Shown here: in pieces, positions 1 through 6,899 of the stretch
How positions within the stretch are numbered: the stretch's first letter is position 1
Layout of the letters: each line of letters opens with the position of its first letter
From: a virus
DNA: 27,767 nt
Virus record (IMG/VR): IMGVR_UViG_3300025000_000355
Span: 1 to 27,767 of that record
Reading direction: 5' to 3' (one strand)
Program-made: the position numbers and the translations under genes
Notes under the pieces: model-generated
The model's database searches: none
The model's input: only the letters and a program-made list of their open reading frames with translations
What the model was told of the DNA's origin: nothing

Positions 1-14
1 AAAGGAAAGCGAAT

Positions 15-584
15 ATGATTACAATATGTTTCACAGGGCATAGGCCAGATAAACTCCCAGGAAAATATAATTATGATTCAATGGCACATCAAAAACTTAG
101 AGGAACATTAAAAAATAAAATAATTGATGTAATTAATGATATTATTTATAATAAAAACGAAAGAGAAATTAAATTCATCTTCGGAGGAGCACTAGGAATC
201 GATCAAGTTACGTTTTCTATCTGTGAAGAATTAAAAAGTGAAGCGAGAGAATATGAAACATGTGAGATTAAGTTAGAATTAGCAATACCTTTCGAAAAAC
301 AATCCTCAAAATGGTATCCTCATGATGTTAATACATATGAATTACAAAAACAACAAGCAGACATATTAATATTTGTTGATACTCTTAAAGAATATGAATT
401 TAAAGGTGTAAATATTGGAGAATATCATCCTGCCAAAATGATGATTCGGAATCGCTATATGGTTGATAATTCAAGTATTGTCATTGCTGTTTGGAATGGA
501 AGTAAGGGTGGTACTGCTAATTGTGTGAATTATGCAAAGAAACAAGGTAAAGAGATTGTGATTATTAATCCAGATGAGATTTGA
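15..584 (+). CDS. SLOG-superfamily protein (YpsA/DUF1273-like)
   Basis: 189 aa, ATG start preceded by AAGGAAAG at the very left edge. The N-terminus carries TGHRP (residues 7-11) after a short beta strand, followed by FGGALGID near residue 56 and WNGSKGGTANCV near residue 160. These are the hallmark nucleotide-binding positions of the DUF1273/YpsA branch of the SLOG (Smf/DprA-LOG) Rossmann-like superfamily. Length is normal for the family, so the gene looks complete. SLOG proteins bind or process nucleotide-derived ligands; the exact role of phage-encoded copies is unknown to me. It lies 24 nt before the next co-directional gene. The family call is secure; any function is inference. Confidence 0.88.
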   Translation: MITICFTGHRPDKLPGKYNYDSMAHQKLRGTLKNKIIDVINDIIYNKNEREIKFIFGGALGIDQVTFSICEELKSEAREYETCEIKLELAIPFEKQSSKWYPHDVNTYELQKQQADILIFVDTLKEYEFKGVNIGEYHPAKMMIRNRYMVDNSSIVIAVWNGSKGGTANCVNYAKKQGKEIVIINPDEI

Positions 585-608
585 AAATAGAGAGGAAAGT
601 GGATATAA

Positions 609-941
609 ATGAGTTATAAAATTGGTGAAGAAATTGGATTTTCCGAAGAATTTGAACTTGAATCTGTTTTTGGTGGAAACAAAGTAACAGTCAAGGAGGG
701 TGACAGGGGTTTTCTAGATAGCAGAGGAATGATTCACTATACAACTGGTCAGGCAAGAGGAAAGATTCATAGTTTAGGTAAAGAGATTGAAGTTGAGGGT
801 TATGACTATGAGAATATTGCTAAAATATTATGGAATAGATTGAAAAGTAAATTCGAAATTGAAGAATTTCTTGAAGATTATGATGTAAGTGAAAAAGATG
901 TTATTGAAGAATTAGAAGATATTTTGAGTGATATTTTATAA
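609..941 (+). CDS. hypothetical acidic phage protein
   Basis: 110 aa, ATG start with GAGGAAAG upstream. I do not recognise the family. The first half looks beta-rich (alternating hydrophobics, several glycines). The second half is helical and very acidic, ending in repeated E/D-rich turns such as EDYDVSEKDVIEELEDIL. No cysteine pairs, signal peptide or membrane segment. Sits between the SLOG gene and another 110-aa gene with 20-24 nt gaps, so it is likely co-transcribed with both. The strong net negative charge would suit a small binding or DNA-mimic protein, but that is only a guess. Confidence 0.75.
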   Translation: MSYKIGEEIGFSEEFELESVFGGNKVTVKEGDRGFLDSRGMIHYTTGQARGKIHSLGKEIEVEGYDYENIAKILWNRLKSKFEIEEFLEDYDVSEKDVIEELEDILSDIL

Positions 942-961
942 GAAAGAAGGTAGTAAGCAAA

Positions 962-1294
962 ATGAAAAGATTTAAAACAACAGTAACCAGAACTGACGAA
1001 TACATAATTGAGATTGACGAAAATGTAATAGATGAGCAATGGATGGATGACTTTAGGCATGTGTTCTATTCACTTTATGACCATTATGAACATGCAGAGC
1101 ATTTAGCACAAGTCAGAGCTAGACTTGGAGAAGGGTTCATTGAAGGATATGGCAATATAAAAATTAATGGAAAAATACCTTGGCATGTGACTCAAAGTCA
1201 GAAAGAAAGTCGTTTACCTTGCGAGGATGCTTTTAATATTATTGTTAAGAGTGAAGATCAAGATTGTGAAATTGAAGTAGAGGAAATCGAATGA
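962..1294 (+). CDS. conserved phage hypothetical protein
   Basis: 110 aa, ATG start with AAGAAGG upstream. The sequence has a central segment GEGFIEGYGNIKINGKIPW that I associate with small hypothetical proteins of Bacillota phages; no function is known to me. N-terminal beta strand pair, then a His/Tyr-rich helix (YSLYDHYEHAEHLAQVRARL), then an acidic tail. The stop overlaps the next start in an ATGA arrangement, so translation is probably coupled to the downstream 160-aa protein. Confidence 0.78.
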   Translation: MKRFKTTVTRTDEYIIEIDENVIDEQWMDDFRHVFYSLYDHYEHAEHLAQVRARLGEGFIEGYGNIKINGKIPWHVTQSQKESRLPCEDAFNIIVKSEDQDCEIEVEEIE

Positions 1295-1773
1295 TCAATA
1301 AAGAATTTCTAAAACAAATAAACCCTAAAACAAAACCATATAATCCAAAATACTCCCAAGGGACTTATACATTTTTACATAAAAACAGAAATAAAGATAT
1401 TAAAATTTATTGGCGAAAAAGAAATAATTTTAGCGGAGATATTATAACATTCAATAAAAAAGCAATAAAGTTTTATCCAACACAAATCTATTTTATGTAC
1501 AAAATAAATGGTGATTGGCTAGGTACTTCATGGACAAAAATTATGAGGAATGAATATCAAGTGATGGATTATTCAAATTGGGAAATGAATGAATTCGAAG
1601 ATATTACTGAATGGTTTTGTGAAGAGTATATTAAAATTGGAAGATGTCTATTTGACACAACACACAGCAATTTTCTACTTGGTGAAAATAATGAATATGT
1701 AGGAGTGGAGAATAGGTTTGAAGTTATTAACGGAGTAAAGTTTTGTCGATGGTGCGGAAAGGAGATTAAATAA
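1291..1773 (+). CDS. hypothetical protein with C-terminal CxxC
   Basis: 160 aa, starts inside the end of the preceding gene (ATGA, 4-nt overlap). The body is rich in aromatic and basic residues (several Trp, Tyr and Lys) without a recognisable domain. The last ten residues contain a single CRWC pair (C152, C155), which could be half of a zinc site completed by a partner or by dimerisation. No signal peptide or membrane helix. The stop shares one base with the next ATG. Function unknown. Confidence 0.75.
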   Translation: MINKEFLKQINPKTKPYNPKYSQGTYTFLHKNRNKDIKIYWRKRNNFSGDIITFNKKAIKFYPTQIYFMYKINGDWLGTSWTKIMRNEYQVMDYSNWEMNEFEDITEWFCEEYIKIGRCLFDTTHSNFLLGENNEYVGVENRFEVINGVKFCRWCGKEIK

Positions 1774-2090
1774 TGGATCACCATTTAAGCGGAAAATGTA
1801 AATTTTGTGATTTAGAATTTGAACATCATTACGACAATCATATATTTAATACATCGAACGCGATAGAAGAATGTAAATACGTAAATAAAGTAGTTAATCA
1901 TTATCTAGAAAATCATAAAGATAAATATGTTTTTACAACATCAGATAGAATTGGTGTTCTTTCAAGAAAAGTAATTAAAGCAATCTTGGGAGATATATTA
2001 GGGATTATAATTTTACCATTTAGTTTTATTGTATCTGTTTTGTTTAAAATATTTGAGTGGTTAAATGATAGGATTGGATTATTTGATTAA
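1773..2090 (+). CDS. small membrane protein with N-terminal Cys/His cluster
   Basis: 105 aa. The ATG shares its A with the stop of the gene before (TAATG) and uses AAGGAGAT in that gene's tail as ribosome binding site. Residues 9-12 are CKFC, followed by His-rich positions to residue 23, which suggests a small metal site. Residues about 69-92 form one strongly hydrophobic helix (ILGDILGIIILPFSF...), followed by a short amphipathic tail. Predicted to be anchored in the inner membrane by its C-terminal part. I do not recognise the family. Confidence 0.75.
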   Translation: MDHHLSGKCKFCDLEFEHHYDNHIFNTSNAIEECKYVNKVVNHYLENHKDKYVFTTSDRIGVLSRKVIKAILGDILGIIILPFSFIVSVLFKIFEWLNDRIGLFD

Positions 2091-2134
2091 TGGTAGTTAA
2101 GACAATCATTTATTGGGAAGGAGGTTAAAAATAT

Positions 2135-2329
2135 ATGGATTATCTAACCAAATTAGTTATTGGACTTTCATTGATTGTGACTAGTGGAGTTTTACTGATT
2201 ATAATCTTAAAAGTATGGGAAAAGGTTTTTGATTTAGGTTTACAAATGTTCAATATGAAGAAGGAATTTGTTGATTTCGTATATAAAAAATATCGTGCAA
2301 AAACACCTAAAAGAGAAAAAATGGAATAG
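2135..2329 (+). CDS. single-pass membrane mini-protein
   Basis: 64 aa, ATG preceded by a strong GAAGGAGG. Residues about 5-27 form a hydrophobic helix (LVIGLSLIVTSGVLLIII); the rest is an amphipathic, basic cytoplasmic tail ending in KTPKREKME. Holin-like in size but with only one helix and no lysis neighbours, so I do not call it a holin. It follows another membrane protein gene by 44 nt. Function unknown. Confidence 0.72.
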   Translation: MDYLTKLVIGLSLIVTSGVLLIIILKVWEKVFDLGLQMFNMKKEFVDFVYKKYRAKTPKREKME

Positions 2330-2372
2330 TAACATAGAACTAATCTTTAGGATAAGAAAGGAAAATGTAAAA

Positions 2373-2786
2373 ATGTTAGATATGGTTAATTACCTGAAAC
2401 AATTTAAACCTTCATTGGATAGAACTGATTCAAAATATTATTCAGAGATGCAACAATTATCTTATAATTTGATAAAATATCTAAACATGAATGATAATAA
2501 AAATGAAAGTTCATTTCAAGGAAATTATAATCTTACATATTTAGCTGAAAATATGACAAACGAAGATTTTAAAACAATCGCCAACTTATTCTTGAGAAGA
2601 ATTTCAATAGGTGAAGTTAGAGTAATGATAAGGGAGTATTGGTCAGATCAAAGTGCAAATATGGTATTAAATGACGATAACGAATTAATAAATAAATATA
2701 ATAATTTATTAGACAGATATAATCAATTAGAAGAAAAATATAGTGACTTAAAAGAATCTTTAGAGGAATTGATAGCAACAAGTTAA
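2373..2786 (+). CDS. hypothetical protein with C-terminal coiled coil
   Basis: 137 aa. The open frame extends back to 2268, but the ATG at 2373 is the start with a proper AAGGAAAA site; upstream codons overlap the previous gene and lack one. Residues about 50-90 are helical (NLTYLAENMTNEDFKTIANLF), and residues about 103-133 form a heptad-like coiled coil (NKYNNLLDRYNQLEEKYSDL). No metal-binding residues or membrane segment. Family not recognised. Confidence 0.75.
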   Translation: MLDMVNYLKQFKPSLDRTDSKYYSEMQQLSYNLIKYLNMNDNKNESSFQGNYNLTYLAENMTNEDFKTIANLFLRRISIGEVRVMIREYWSDQSANMVLNDDNELINKYNNLLDRYNQLEEKYSDLKESLEELIATS

Positions 2787-2831
2787 ACCCTATAAACTTA
2801 ACCATTCGAAGGGATTAGGAGGAGAAACAAT

Positions 2832-3041
2832 ATGTTAAAAGTTTATTATGTACTGATGGATGATAAAAATAACTACTATGACGTAGCTTATGATTTATGG
2901 TGTAGTGATATTTTAGACGCGCAAAGATTTCATTATTTTGATGGTGCATTAGAATCGGCAGAATTATCAAGATATTATGGAAAGAAAGTAAGTATTATAA
3001 AGGTAACAGCAAATATCACAACAGAATCTTTACCCAAATAA
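2832..3041 (+). CDS. hypothetical small protein
   Basis: 69 aa, ATG preceded by AGGAGGAG. Aromatic-rich (many Tyr) mixed alpha/beta mini-protein: MLKVYYVLMDD strand, a helix around DGALESAELSRYYG, then a strand KKVSIIKVTA. No known motif. Sits alone between two ~26-45 nt gaps and is co-directional with all neighbours. Function unknown. Confidence 0.72.
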   Translation: MLKVYYVLMDDKNNYYDVAYDLWCSDILDAQRFHYFDGALESAELSRYYGKKVSIIKVTANITTESLPK

Positions 3042-3067
3042 AAAGAAAAAGAAAGGATTGTGATCAA

Positions 3068-3280
3068 ATGAGTTTAATAGAAGATTTAGCCGATTTAGAA
3101 CATGAACAATGGATTCATTGGACAAAATATATGCTTGATAATTTAACTGCTGAAAATATACAAAGATGGAAAAGACAATGTAAAACACCTTATAGTCAAT
3201 TAACTGATAAAGAAAAGGAATCGGATAAAGAGTGGGCAAGAAAAGTTATTAATATTGTTAAAGAACATATAAGTTATTAA
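3068..3280 (+). CDS. conserved phage protein, weakly RyR-domain-like
   Basis: 70 aa, ATG with GAAAGGAT upstream. The sequence LEHEQWIHWTKYMLDNL followed by RW, then TPYSQLTDKEKESDKEWA, is a pattern I know from many Bacillota phage and prophage hypothetical proteins. The end (PY-x2-L-x3-EK-x2-D-x3-A) resembles the conserved half of the RyR domain, a small fold found in ryanodine receptors and in phage proteins, possibly ligand-binding. The gene calling is secure; the RyR relation is an inference from motif spacing only. Confidence 0.8.
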   Translation: MSLIEDLADLEHEQWIHWTKYMLDNLTAENIQRWKRQCKTPYSQLTDKEKESDKEWARKVINIVKEHISY

Positions 3281-3308
3281 AAAACATGAAGGAGGAGTTT
3301 GATTCAAA

Positions 3309-3499
3309 ATGAAAAAGATAGCAGAATACAATATGGTCAGAGATGATATATATGAAAACTTAATTATGTCATATCAAGAAATGCTGAATGCTCTTAAATT
3401 TGTTGAAGAAATATTTCCTGATGTTTTATTGCTTTGAGTATTGATCCATATGGTTTAATAAAAGATGCTGAAGAAATAATTAAAGAATTGAATAATTAG
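3309..3499 (+). pseudogene. small gene split by a one-base frameshift
   Basis: The ATG at 3309 (GAAGGAGGAG upstream) opens a 42-codon frame that ends at a TGA (3435-3437). In the -1 frame the coding pattern continues without a gap to TAG 3497-3499, reading ...LSIDPYGLIKDAEEIIKELNN, a typical acidic helical C-terminus. Restoring one base in the TTTT run near 3422 would join both parts into a single protein of about 62 aa. The second half has no start codon with a ribosome binding site. I see no clean slippery heptamer. Most likely a mutated gene or a sequencing error in a homopolymer. Confidence 0.6.
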
Positions 3500-3542
3500 C
3501 TCGAAACTCATATTTTAAGCGATAAGAAAGGAAGATAAAATA

Positions 3543-3821
3543 ATGTCTGATATAAAAAAGTGTTTTAAATGTAAAGATCATTTTCATATGGATGATGGAG
3601 GACAATGTGCGGTATGTGAAATTGAATATTGTGATACATGCACTATTGATAATGGCATATCATTTAGTGATTTAGAAGAAAATTGGCTTTACTTTTGTGA
3701 AGATTGTTTAGAATTATATAAAACAAATGGTATTGAATATATCCAAAAAGAAATTAATGGTGTAGTAAATGAGAGTTTGATGAAAGAAGTTATTTTTATA
3801 TATGAAGAATGGAAAGATTAA
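3543..3821 (+). CDS. RING/LIM-like zinc-binding protein
   Basis: 92 aa, ATG preceded by AAAGGAAG. Eight cysteines in four CxxC pairs (C7/C10, C22/C25, C30/C33, C52/C55) can build two tetrahedral zinc sites in a RING-, FYVE- or LIM-like arrangement. The remainder is an acidic helical tail. No catalytic residues, so it is probably a protein- or nucleic-acid-binding adaptor. Several other Cys-rich mini-proteins follow within 2.5 kb. The zinc binding is well supported by spacing; the role is unknown. Confidence 0.8.
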   Translation: MSDIKKCFKCKDHFHMDDGGQCAVCEIEYCDTCTIDNGISFSDLEENWLYFCEDCLELYKTNGIEYIQKEINGVVNESLMKEVIFIYEEWKD

Positions 3822-3867
3822 AACACGAAAATAAAGTTTTAAGTTATTATGAAGGGATGATAAATAA

Positions 3868-4182
3868 ATGAGCAAAGAATTAAAGATTGGTGAAGTAGTT
3901 TACAATAATGATATGCCTATGGTAGTGCTTGATTGTAAAAACAGAGAAGATATTGGAGCATGTAGTTACGACAGAAGTTACAAATTGTGCTTACTAGAAG
4001 AATTAAAAGATGGATTATTTACACCGGAAGATTTTGAGAAGTTAGGATACATAATAGAGATTAGAGGTATGAGTTTTCCAGATATTAAAAGAGTCGAAAA
4101 TGTTGCTCCTTTTGAAATTACAAAAGTTACTTCTTATAGAATTAGACAAAAGCAAGCTAAAATTATTACGGTTTATGAGTAG
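3868..4182 (+). CDS. hypothetical protein
   Basis: 104 aa, ATG with GAAGGGATG upstream. Starts with a beta-rich segment (LKIGEVVYNNDMPMVVLDC) of the kind seen in small SH3-like barrels, then an acidic helix and a C-terminal pair of strands ending in KIITVYE. Three scattered cysteines, no CxxC. No signal or membrane helix. Not recognised. Confidence 0.75.
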   Translation: MSKELKIGEVVYNNDMPMVVLDCKNREDIGACSYDRSYKLCLLEELKDGLFTPEDFEKLGYIIEIRGMSFPDIKRVENVAPFEITKVTSYRIRQKQAKIITVYE

Positions 4183-4223
4183 ATTAAAACCACTGTTTCT
4201 TAGGAAATGAAAGGAATCAAATT

Positions 4224-4427
4224 ATGAACTATGAATGGGCATATAAAATACTTAAAGACATTGATAATATAGACTTTAAAAATTGCAAAAAGGATTGTTA
4301 CGGAACAAATTGTAAATATATAGAAGAGTGTAGTTTGTATTATTATAAACATAGAGAAGAATTTGCATTGCAAGATTTATTGGAAGGAATTAAAAATCCA
4401 AATTTCAATGTATTAGAAAGGAATTAA
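4224..4427 (+). CDS. Cys-rich mini-protein
   Basis: 67 aa, ATG with AAAGGAAT upstream. Four cysteines (C21, C25, C30, C36) in a short span make a likely zinc site; the motif NCKYIEECSLYYY is followed by an EEF-containing helix. The gene two steps downstream (4613-4732) has a related C...EEC..Y...EEF ending, so the two may be distant paralogs. The 3' end holds the GAAAGGAATT ribosome binding site of the next gene. Function unknown. Confidence 0.72.
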   Translation: MNYEWAYKILKDIDNIDFKNCKKDCYGTNCKYIEECSLYYYKHREEFALQDLLEGIKNPNFNVLERN

Positions 4428-4431
4428 AAAT

Positions 4432-4620
4432 ATGTTCGAAAAAATAGTCAATATTGGAATGAAGATATTGGGAGTATTTTTTATTATAGATGCAATTATA
4501 GTCTTTTTAGGATACCTAACTCCTACTGTGTTTAGTTCTGGTATTACACGTTTAGTTATAGCATTATTTTTATTGTCTGCGACTTATTCTAAACCAGAAA
4601 GGATAATTAAAAATGTGTAA
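4432..4620 (+). CDS. two-helix membrane mini-protein
   Basis: 62 aa, ATG 5 nt after the previous stop, ribosome binding site in the end of the previous gene. Two hydrophobic segments, residues about 7-29 (IGMKILGVFFIIDAIIVFLGY) and 38-51, joined by a short loop, with a basic C-terminus. No lipobox. Its last 8 nt overlap the next small gene. Not recognised. Confidence 0.7.
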   Translation: MFEKIVNIGMKILGVFFIIDAIIVFLGYLTPTVFSSGITRLVIALFLLSATYSKPERIIKNV

Positions 4621-4732
4621 ATATAAAGATTCAGATTGTTATTGTGTAATTGCTGAAAAGACATGTGATCAAAAATCTTGCGAAGAGTGTGAGATATATC
4701 ATCATCTTTACGAAGAATTTATTAGAGAATAA
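4613..4732 (+). CDS. 39-aa Cys-rich peptide
   Basis: ATG lies 8 nt inside the end of the membrane protein gene and has AAAGGATAA upstream. The peptide has six cysteines (positions 2, 9, 11, 18, 23, 26) and ends in EECEIYHHLYEEFIRE. The cysteine density, good ribosome binding site and clean position before a promoter argue for a real gene. Its CxxC and EEF pattern resembles the product of 4224-4427. Function unknown; probably a small zinc-binding peptide. Confidence 0.65.
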   Translation: MCKYKDSDCYCVIAEKTCDQKSCEECEIYHHLYEEFIRE

Positions 4733-4760
4733 ATTAGTAAGAAGCAATAAATAAAATATC

Positions 4761-4789
4761 TTGACTTTATATCTTATCCATTATATACT
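4761..4789 (+). promoter_or_regulatory. sigma-A promoter P1
   Basis: -35 TTGACT (4761-4766), 17-nt spacer, -10 TATACT (4784-4789), in an AT-rich gap between two genes. Predicted transcript start is near 4796, about 22 nt before the GGAGG of the next gene. One mismatch to consensus in each box. Confidence 0.78.
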
Positions 4790-4830
4790 AGTAATATAAG
4801 TTATTTAAATCATTGAGGGAGGAATTACAA

Positions 4831-5019
4831 ATTACAAAATGTGTATGCTGTAAGCAAGAAATAAAACTGTGTCAAGGCAAACATGAATTGTTTGGGTGTG
4901 ATGGAGACTTTATACATAAAGAGTGCAGATCAACAATGAATAAGAGGATGAATAATTTAGCAAATATGTCTGATAAACAATTTTATAATTGGATGGGAGT
5001 AGAAGGGAAGATATCATGA
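4831..5019 (+). CDS. Cys/His-rich zinc mini-protein, probable ATT start
   Basis: 62 aa if started at ATT 4831. A GGGAGG box (4817-4822) lies 8 nt before this ATT, and there is no ATG, GTG or TTG at a usable distance in this frame. The in-frame TTG at 4813 lies immediately in front of the Shine-Dalgarno box itself, so it is not credible. The product carries C4, C6, C7, C14, H18, C23, H29 and C32, enough for two zinc sites, then a helical tail. It is the first gene after promoter P1 and overlaps the next gene by ATGA, so it is translated. ATT starts are rare (classically infC). Confidence 0.68.
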   Translation: MTKCVCCKQEIKLCQGKHELFGCDGDFIHKECRSTMNKRMNNLANMSDKQFYNWMGVEGKIS

Positions 5020-5333
5020 GTAAATGTAAAGATTGCGGAGAATGGGTAAATTGGGATGATCCTAATATTCATTATAGAGGACATACTTGCAAACCAAAAG
5101 TTGAACCTCCAAAAGAGATTATCAAGGAAAAGAATTTAAATAATAAAGAATTGAAAGTATATATCTTAGCTGAGAATTTGAAGAGAGAAGTCAAATTATT
5201 AAAAGAAACATTAGCAATGTGTGATCCTAGATATGATTATGGAGAAGGAATGGTTTGTCAATTCTGTAAGGCTAAAGAGAATGAAGAGCATAAATTAAGT
5301 TGCATATATTTACAATTGACAGCAGAGTGGTAG
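5016..5333 (+). CDS. protein with two Cys/His zinc motifs
   Basis: 105 aa, ATG 5016 overlapping the preceding TGA (ATGA) with AGAAGGGAAG upstream. The N-terminus has C4, C7, H23 and C25; the C-terminus has C81, C84, H92 and C96. Each looks like a separate zinc knuckle of C2HC type. The linker is a basic/acidic helix (residues about 35-70). Such two-ended zinc proteins usually bind nucleic acid or bridge proteins, but I cannot say which here. Confidence 0.76.
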   Translation: MSKCKDCGEWVNWDDPNIHYRGHTCKPKVEPPKEIIKEKNLNNKELKVYILAENLKREVKLLKETLAMCDPRYDYGEGMVCQFCKAKENEEHKLSCIYLQLTAEW

Positions 5334-5345
5334 GAGGTGTTTATA

Positions 5346-5519
5346 ATGCAACAAAAAGTTAAAGCAAAAATCAAAGGTATATTTTGGGGAACTGCTACAG
5401 TTATTCTAGACCATGATGGAACAATTATTGAAGTAGAAGAAGTGGAAGACCTTGATGACTTCGATGATTGTGAAGTTAGAGAAATTATTTATAGGATTGG
5501 AGGATACATAAAAATATGA
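5346..5519 (+). CDS. small acidic hypothetical protein
   Basis: 57 aa. The ATG at 5346 sits 8 nt after TAGGAGG; an in-frame GTG at 5337 lies inside that box and is rejected. The N-terminal half is a beta-type segment (KAKIKGIFWGTATVIL), the middle is very acidic (EVEEVEDLDDFDD), and the end overlaps the next start by ATGA. Not recognised. Confidence 0.72.
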   Translation: MQQKVKAKIKGIFWGTATVILDHDGTIIEVEEVEDLDDFDDCEVREIIYRIGGYIKI

Positions 5520-5974
5520 AATACCGTGAAGGAGATAAAGTTGAAATTATTGATCCATCTTCTGAGTTTTACGAAAACAAAGGTCATGTACTAACAAAAC
5601 AAAAAATTAATGACAAAATATGGGTTGCTTTTAAACCTGCAAAATCAACTGGACATGGTTTTACATCAGAACAAATTAAACTTATAAAAAGTGCTATAAA
5701 AGGCCAAGAAGTTGATCCTTGTGGATGTTGTATTTCAAGTAGTGGCTATATATCAGCTAATGTATTACTTGAAGAATGTCCGATAAGGAGAGAATTAGGG
5801 CAACATGAAGATTCTATAAATATGAATTTTAAAGAAAAAGTTAAAGTTTGTACTTGTATAAGTTCAAATTATGCTTTTGGTGTACCAACTTGTGAATACT
5901 ACAAAGGACTTAAAGAAGTAATTCGTGGTGGAAGAAAGGTATGGAGAGTTTCTTGTGATGCGGTAGAAGTATGA
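5516..5974 (+). CDS. Cys-rich protein with SH3/KOW-like N-terminus
   Basis: 152 aa, starts in an ATGA overlap. Residues 1-57 (YREGDKVEIIDPS... GHV... WVAFKP) look like a KOW/SH3-type beta barrel, often a nucleic-acid or protein docking module. After residue 65 there are nine cysteines, including CGCC and CTC clusters, which suggest a metal-bound C-terminal half. A family call is not possible by eye. Probably co-translated with the 57-aa gene before it. Confidence 0.75.
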   Translation: MKYREGDKVEIIDPSSEFYENKGHVLTKQKINDKIWVAFKPAKSTGHGFTSEQIKLIKSAIKGQEVDPCGCCISSSGYISANVLLEECPIRRELGQHEDSINMNFKEKVKVCTCISSNYAFGVPTCEYYKGLKEVIRGGRKVWRVSCDAVEV

Positions 5975-5998
5975 TAATAAAGGAAAGAGGTAAATAGA

Positions 5999-6301
5999 AT
6001 GGAAATTAAAGATTTTGAAGAGATGCATGGTAAATTCAAAAAATTAGAAGGATTAAATAATCAGATTAGGTCAGCAGAGAAACTAATTCAATCATTAGAA
6101 GGAATTTTTGAAGTTAAAGAAGTTAATTTTATTCTTAGACAAGAGGACAAAACTCATTTAACTTCAAAAGATATATTAAGAACGTTAAATTTATCTAATA
6201 AAGAATTTTGTGAATTGTTTATTAATCCACAATTGAAAAACCTTTTACAACAAAGATTAGAAAATTTAAAACAACAGTTTAAAGATATTGAATTAAATTA
6301 G
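5999..6301 (+). CDS. helical hypothetical protein
   Basis: 100 aa, ATG with GGAAAGAGGT upstream. Predicted almost all-helical: residues about 8-38 and 75-97 have heptad-like hydrophobics (KLEGLNNQIRSAEKLIQSL; LLQQRLENLKQQFKDIEL). Likely a dimeric coiled-coil protein. No cysteines in pairs, no membrane helix. Unknown function. Confidence 0.74.
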   Translation: MEIKDFEEMHGKFKKLEGLNNQIRSAEKLIQSLEGIFEVKEVNFILRQEDKTHLTSKDILRTLNLSNKEFCELFINPQLKNLLQQRLENLKQQFKDIELN

Positions 6302-6351
6302 TAAATGAAATTTTCCTTTGATATGGTTGAAAGAAAGAAGAGTGATAAAAA

Positions 6352-6585
6352 GTGGACACAATTTATTTACAAGATAATCACAGAAAAGCTTTGAGCAGTA
6401 AAATTACCAAAGCAATTAATTCTATTTCAGATGAAACAATTCAAGAAATATTTTTAGATTATATTGCAAATGAGATTGACAATTTGTATTCTGAAAGTAA
6501 TTTCCAAGATATTGTAGAATCTCAATTAAGAGAAATTGTTAGGAATATGTTTATTGAAAAGGGGTTATTAAAATCAGATAAGTAG
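6352..6585 (+). CDS. hypothetical protein, GTG start
   Basis: 77 aa, GTG start with a purine-rich AAGAAAGAAGAG site about 10 nt upstream; no ATG fits this frame near the site. Product is helical and mildly acidic, with the pattern ALSSKITKAINSISDETIQE followed by two further helices. It resembles small phage proteins that act as dimeric regulators only in general character. Not recognised. Confidence 0.68.
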   Translation: MDTIYLQDNHRKALSSKITKAINSISDETIQEIFLDYIANEIDNLYSESNFQDIVESQLREIVRNMFIEKGLLKSDK

Positions 6586-6617
6586 TCGATTTAAAATAAT
6601 TAGGAGATGAAAAGTAA

Positions 6618-6872
6618 TTGAGAAAATATCCTTGGAATAAATCAGAATTAGAATTAATACATAATGAAATATTTCAAACTACTACTGAGCATAAATATTA
6701 TATATTGGGAGTAGCGCAAGGTTTTTATCATATTTATCAGATATTAAATGAACACAAAGATAAAAGTTTTACCTCATTAGAATTAATGGAAGCAATTAAA
6801 TACGCAGGTAGTAACGAACAGAAGATAAAAGAATACTTTGACAGATTGTTAAAAGATTTAGAAAAAGAATAG
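6618..6872 (+). CDS. helical hypothetical protein, TTG start
   Basis: 84 aa, TTG start 9 nt after TAGGAGATG. Predicted helical bundle (SELELIHNEIFQ, HKYYILGVAQGFYHIYQIL, FTSLELMEAIKYAG, KIKEYFDRLLKDLEKE). The spacing of helices is like a small DNA-binding or bundle protein, but I see no clear helix-turn-helix signature. 28 nt before the next gene. Confidence 0.7.
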   Translation: MRKYPWNKSELELIHNEIFQTTTEHKYYILGVAQGFYHIYQILNEHKDKSFTSLELMEAIKYAGSNEQKIKEYFDRLLKDLEKE

Positions 6873-6899
6873 AATATTAAAAGAAAGAAGGTTAAATAA

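Noticed and set aside
2268-2372. TTG 2268 as start of the coiled-coil protein
   Set aside because: No ribosome binding site, overlaps the preceding gene by 62 nt, while ATG 2373 has AAGGAAAA.
3415-3440. Programmed -1 frameshift in the gene at 3309
   Set aside because: No X-XXY-YYZ slippery heptamer in the zero frame and no clear downstream stem; a base loss in the T run is simpler.
5316-5347. TTGACA (5316-5321) and TATAAT (5342-5347) as a promoter
   Set aside because: Spacer is 20 nt, too long for sigma-A, and the -10 overlaps the ribosome binding site region and start codon of the next gene.
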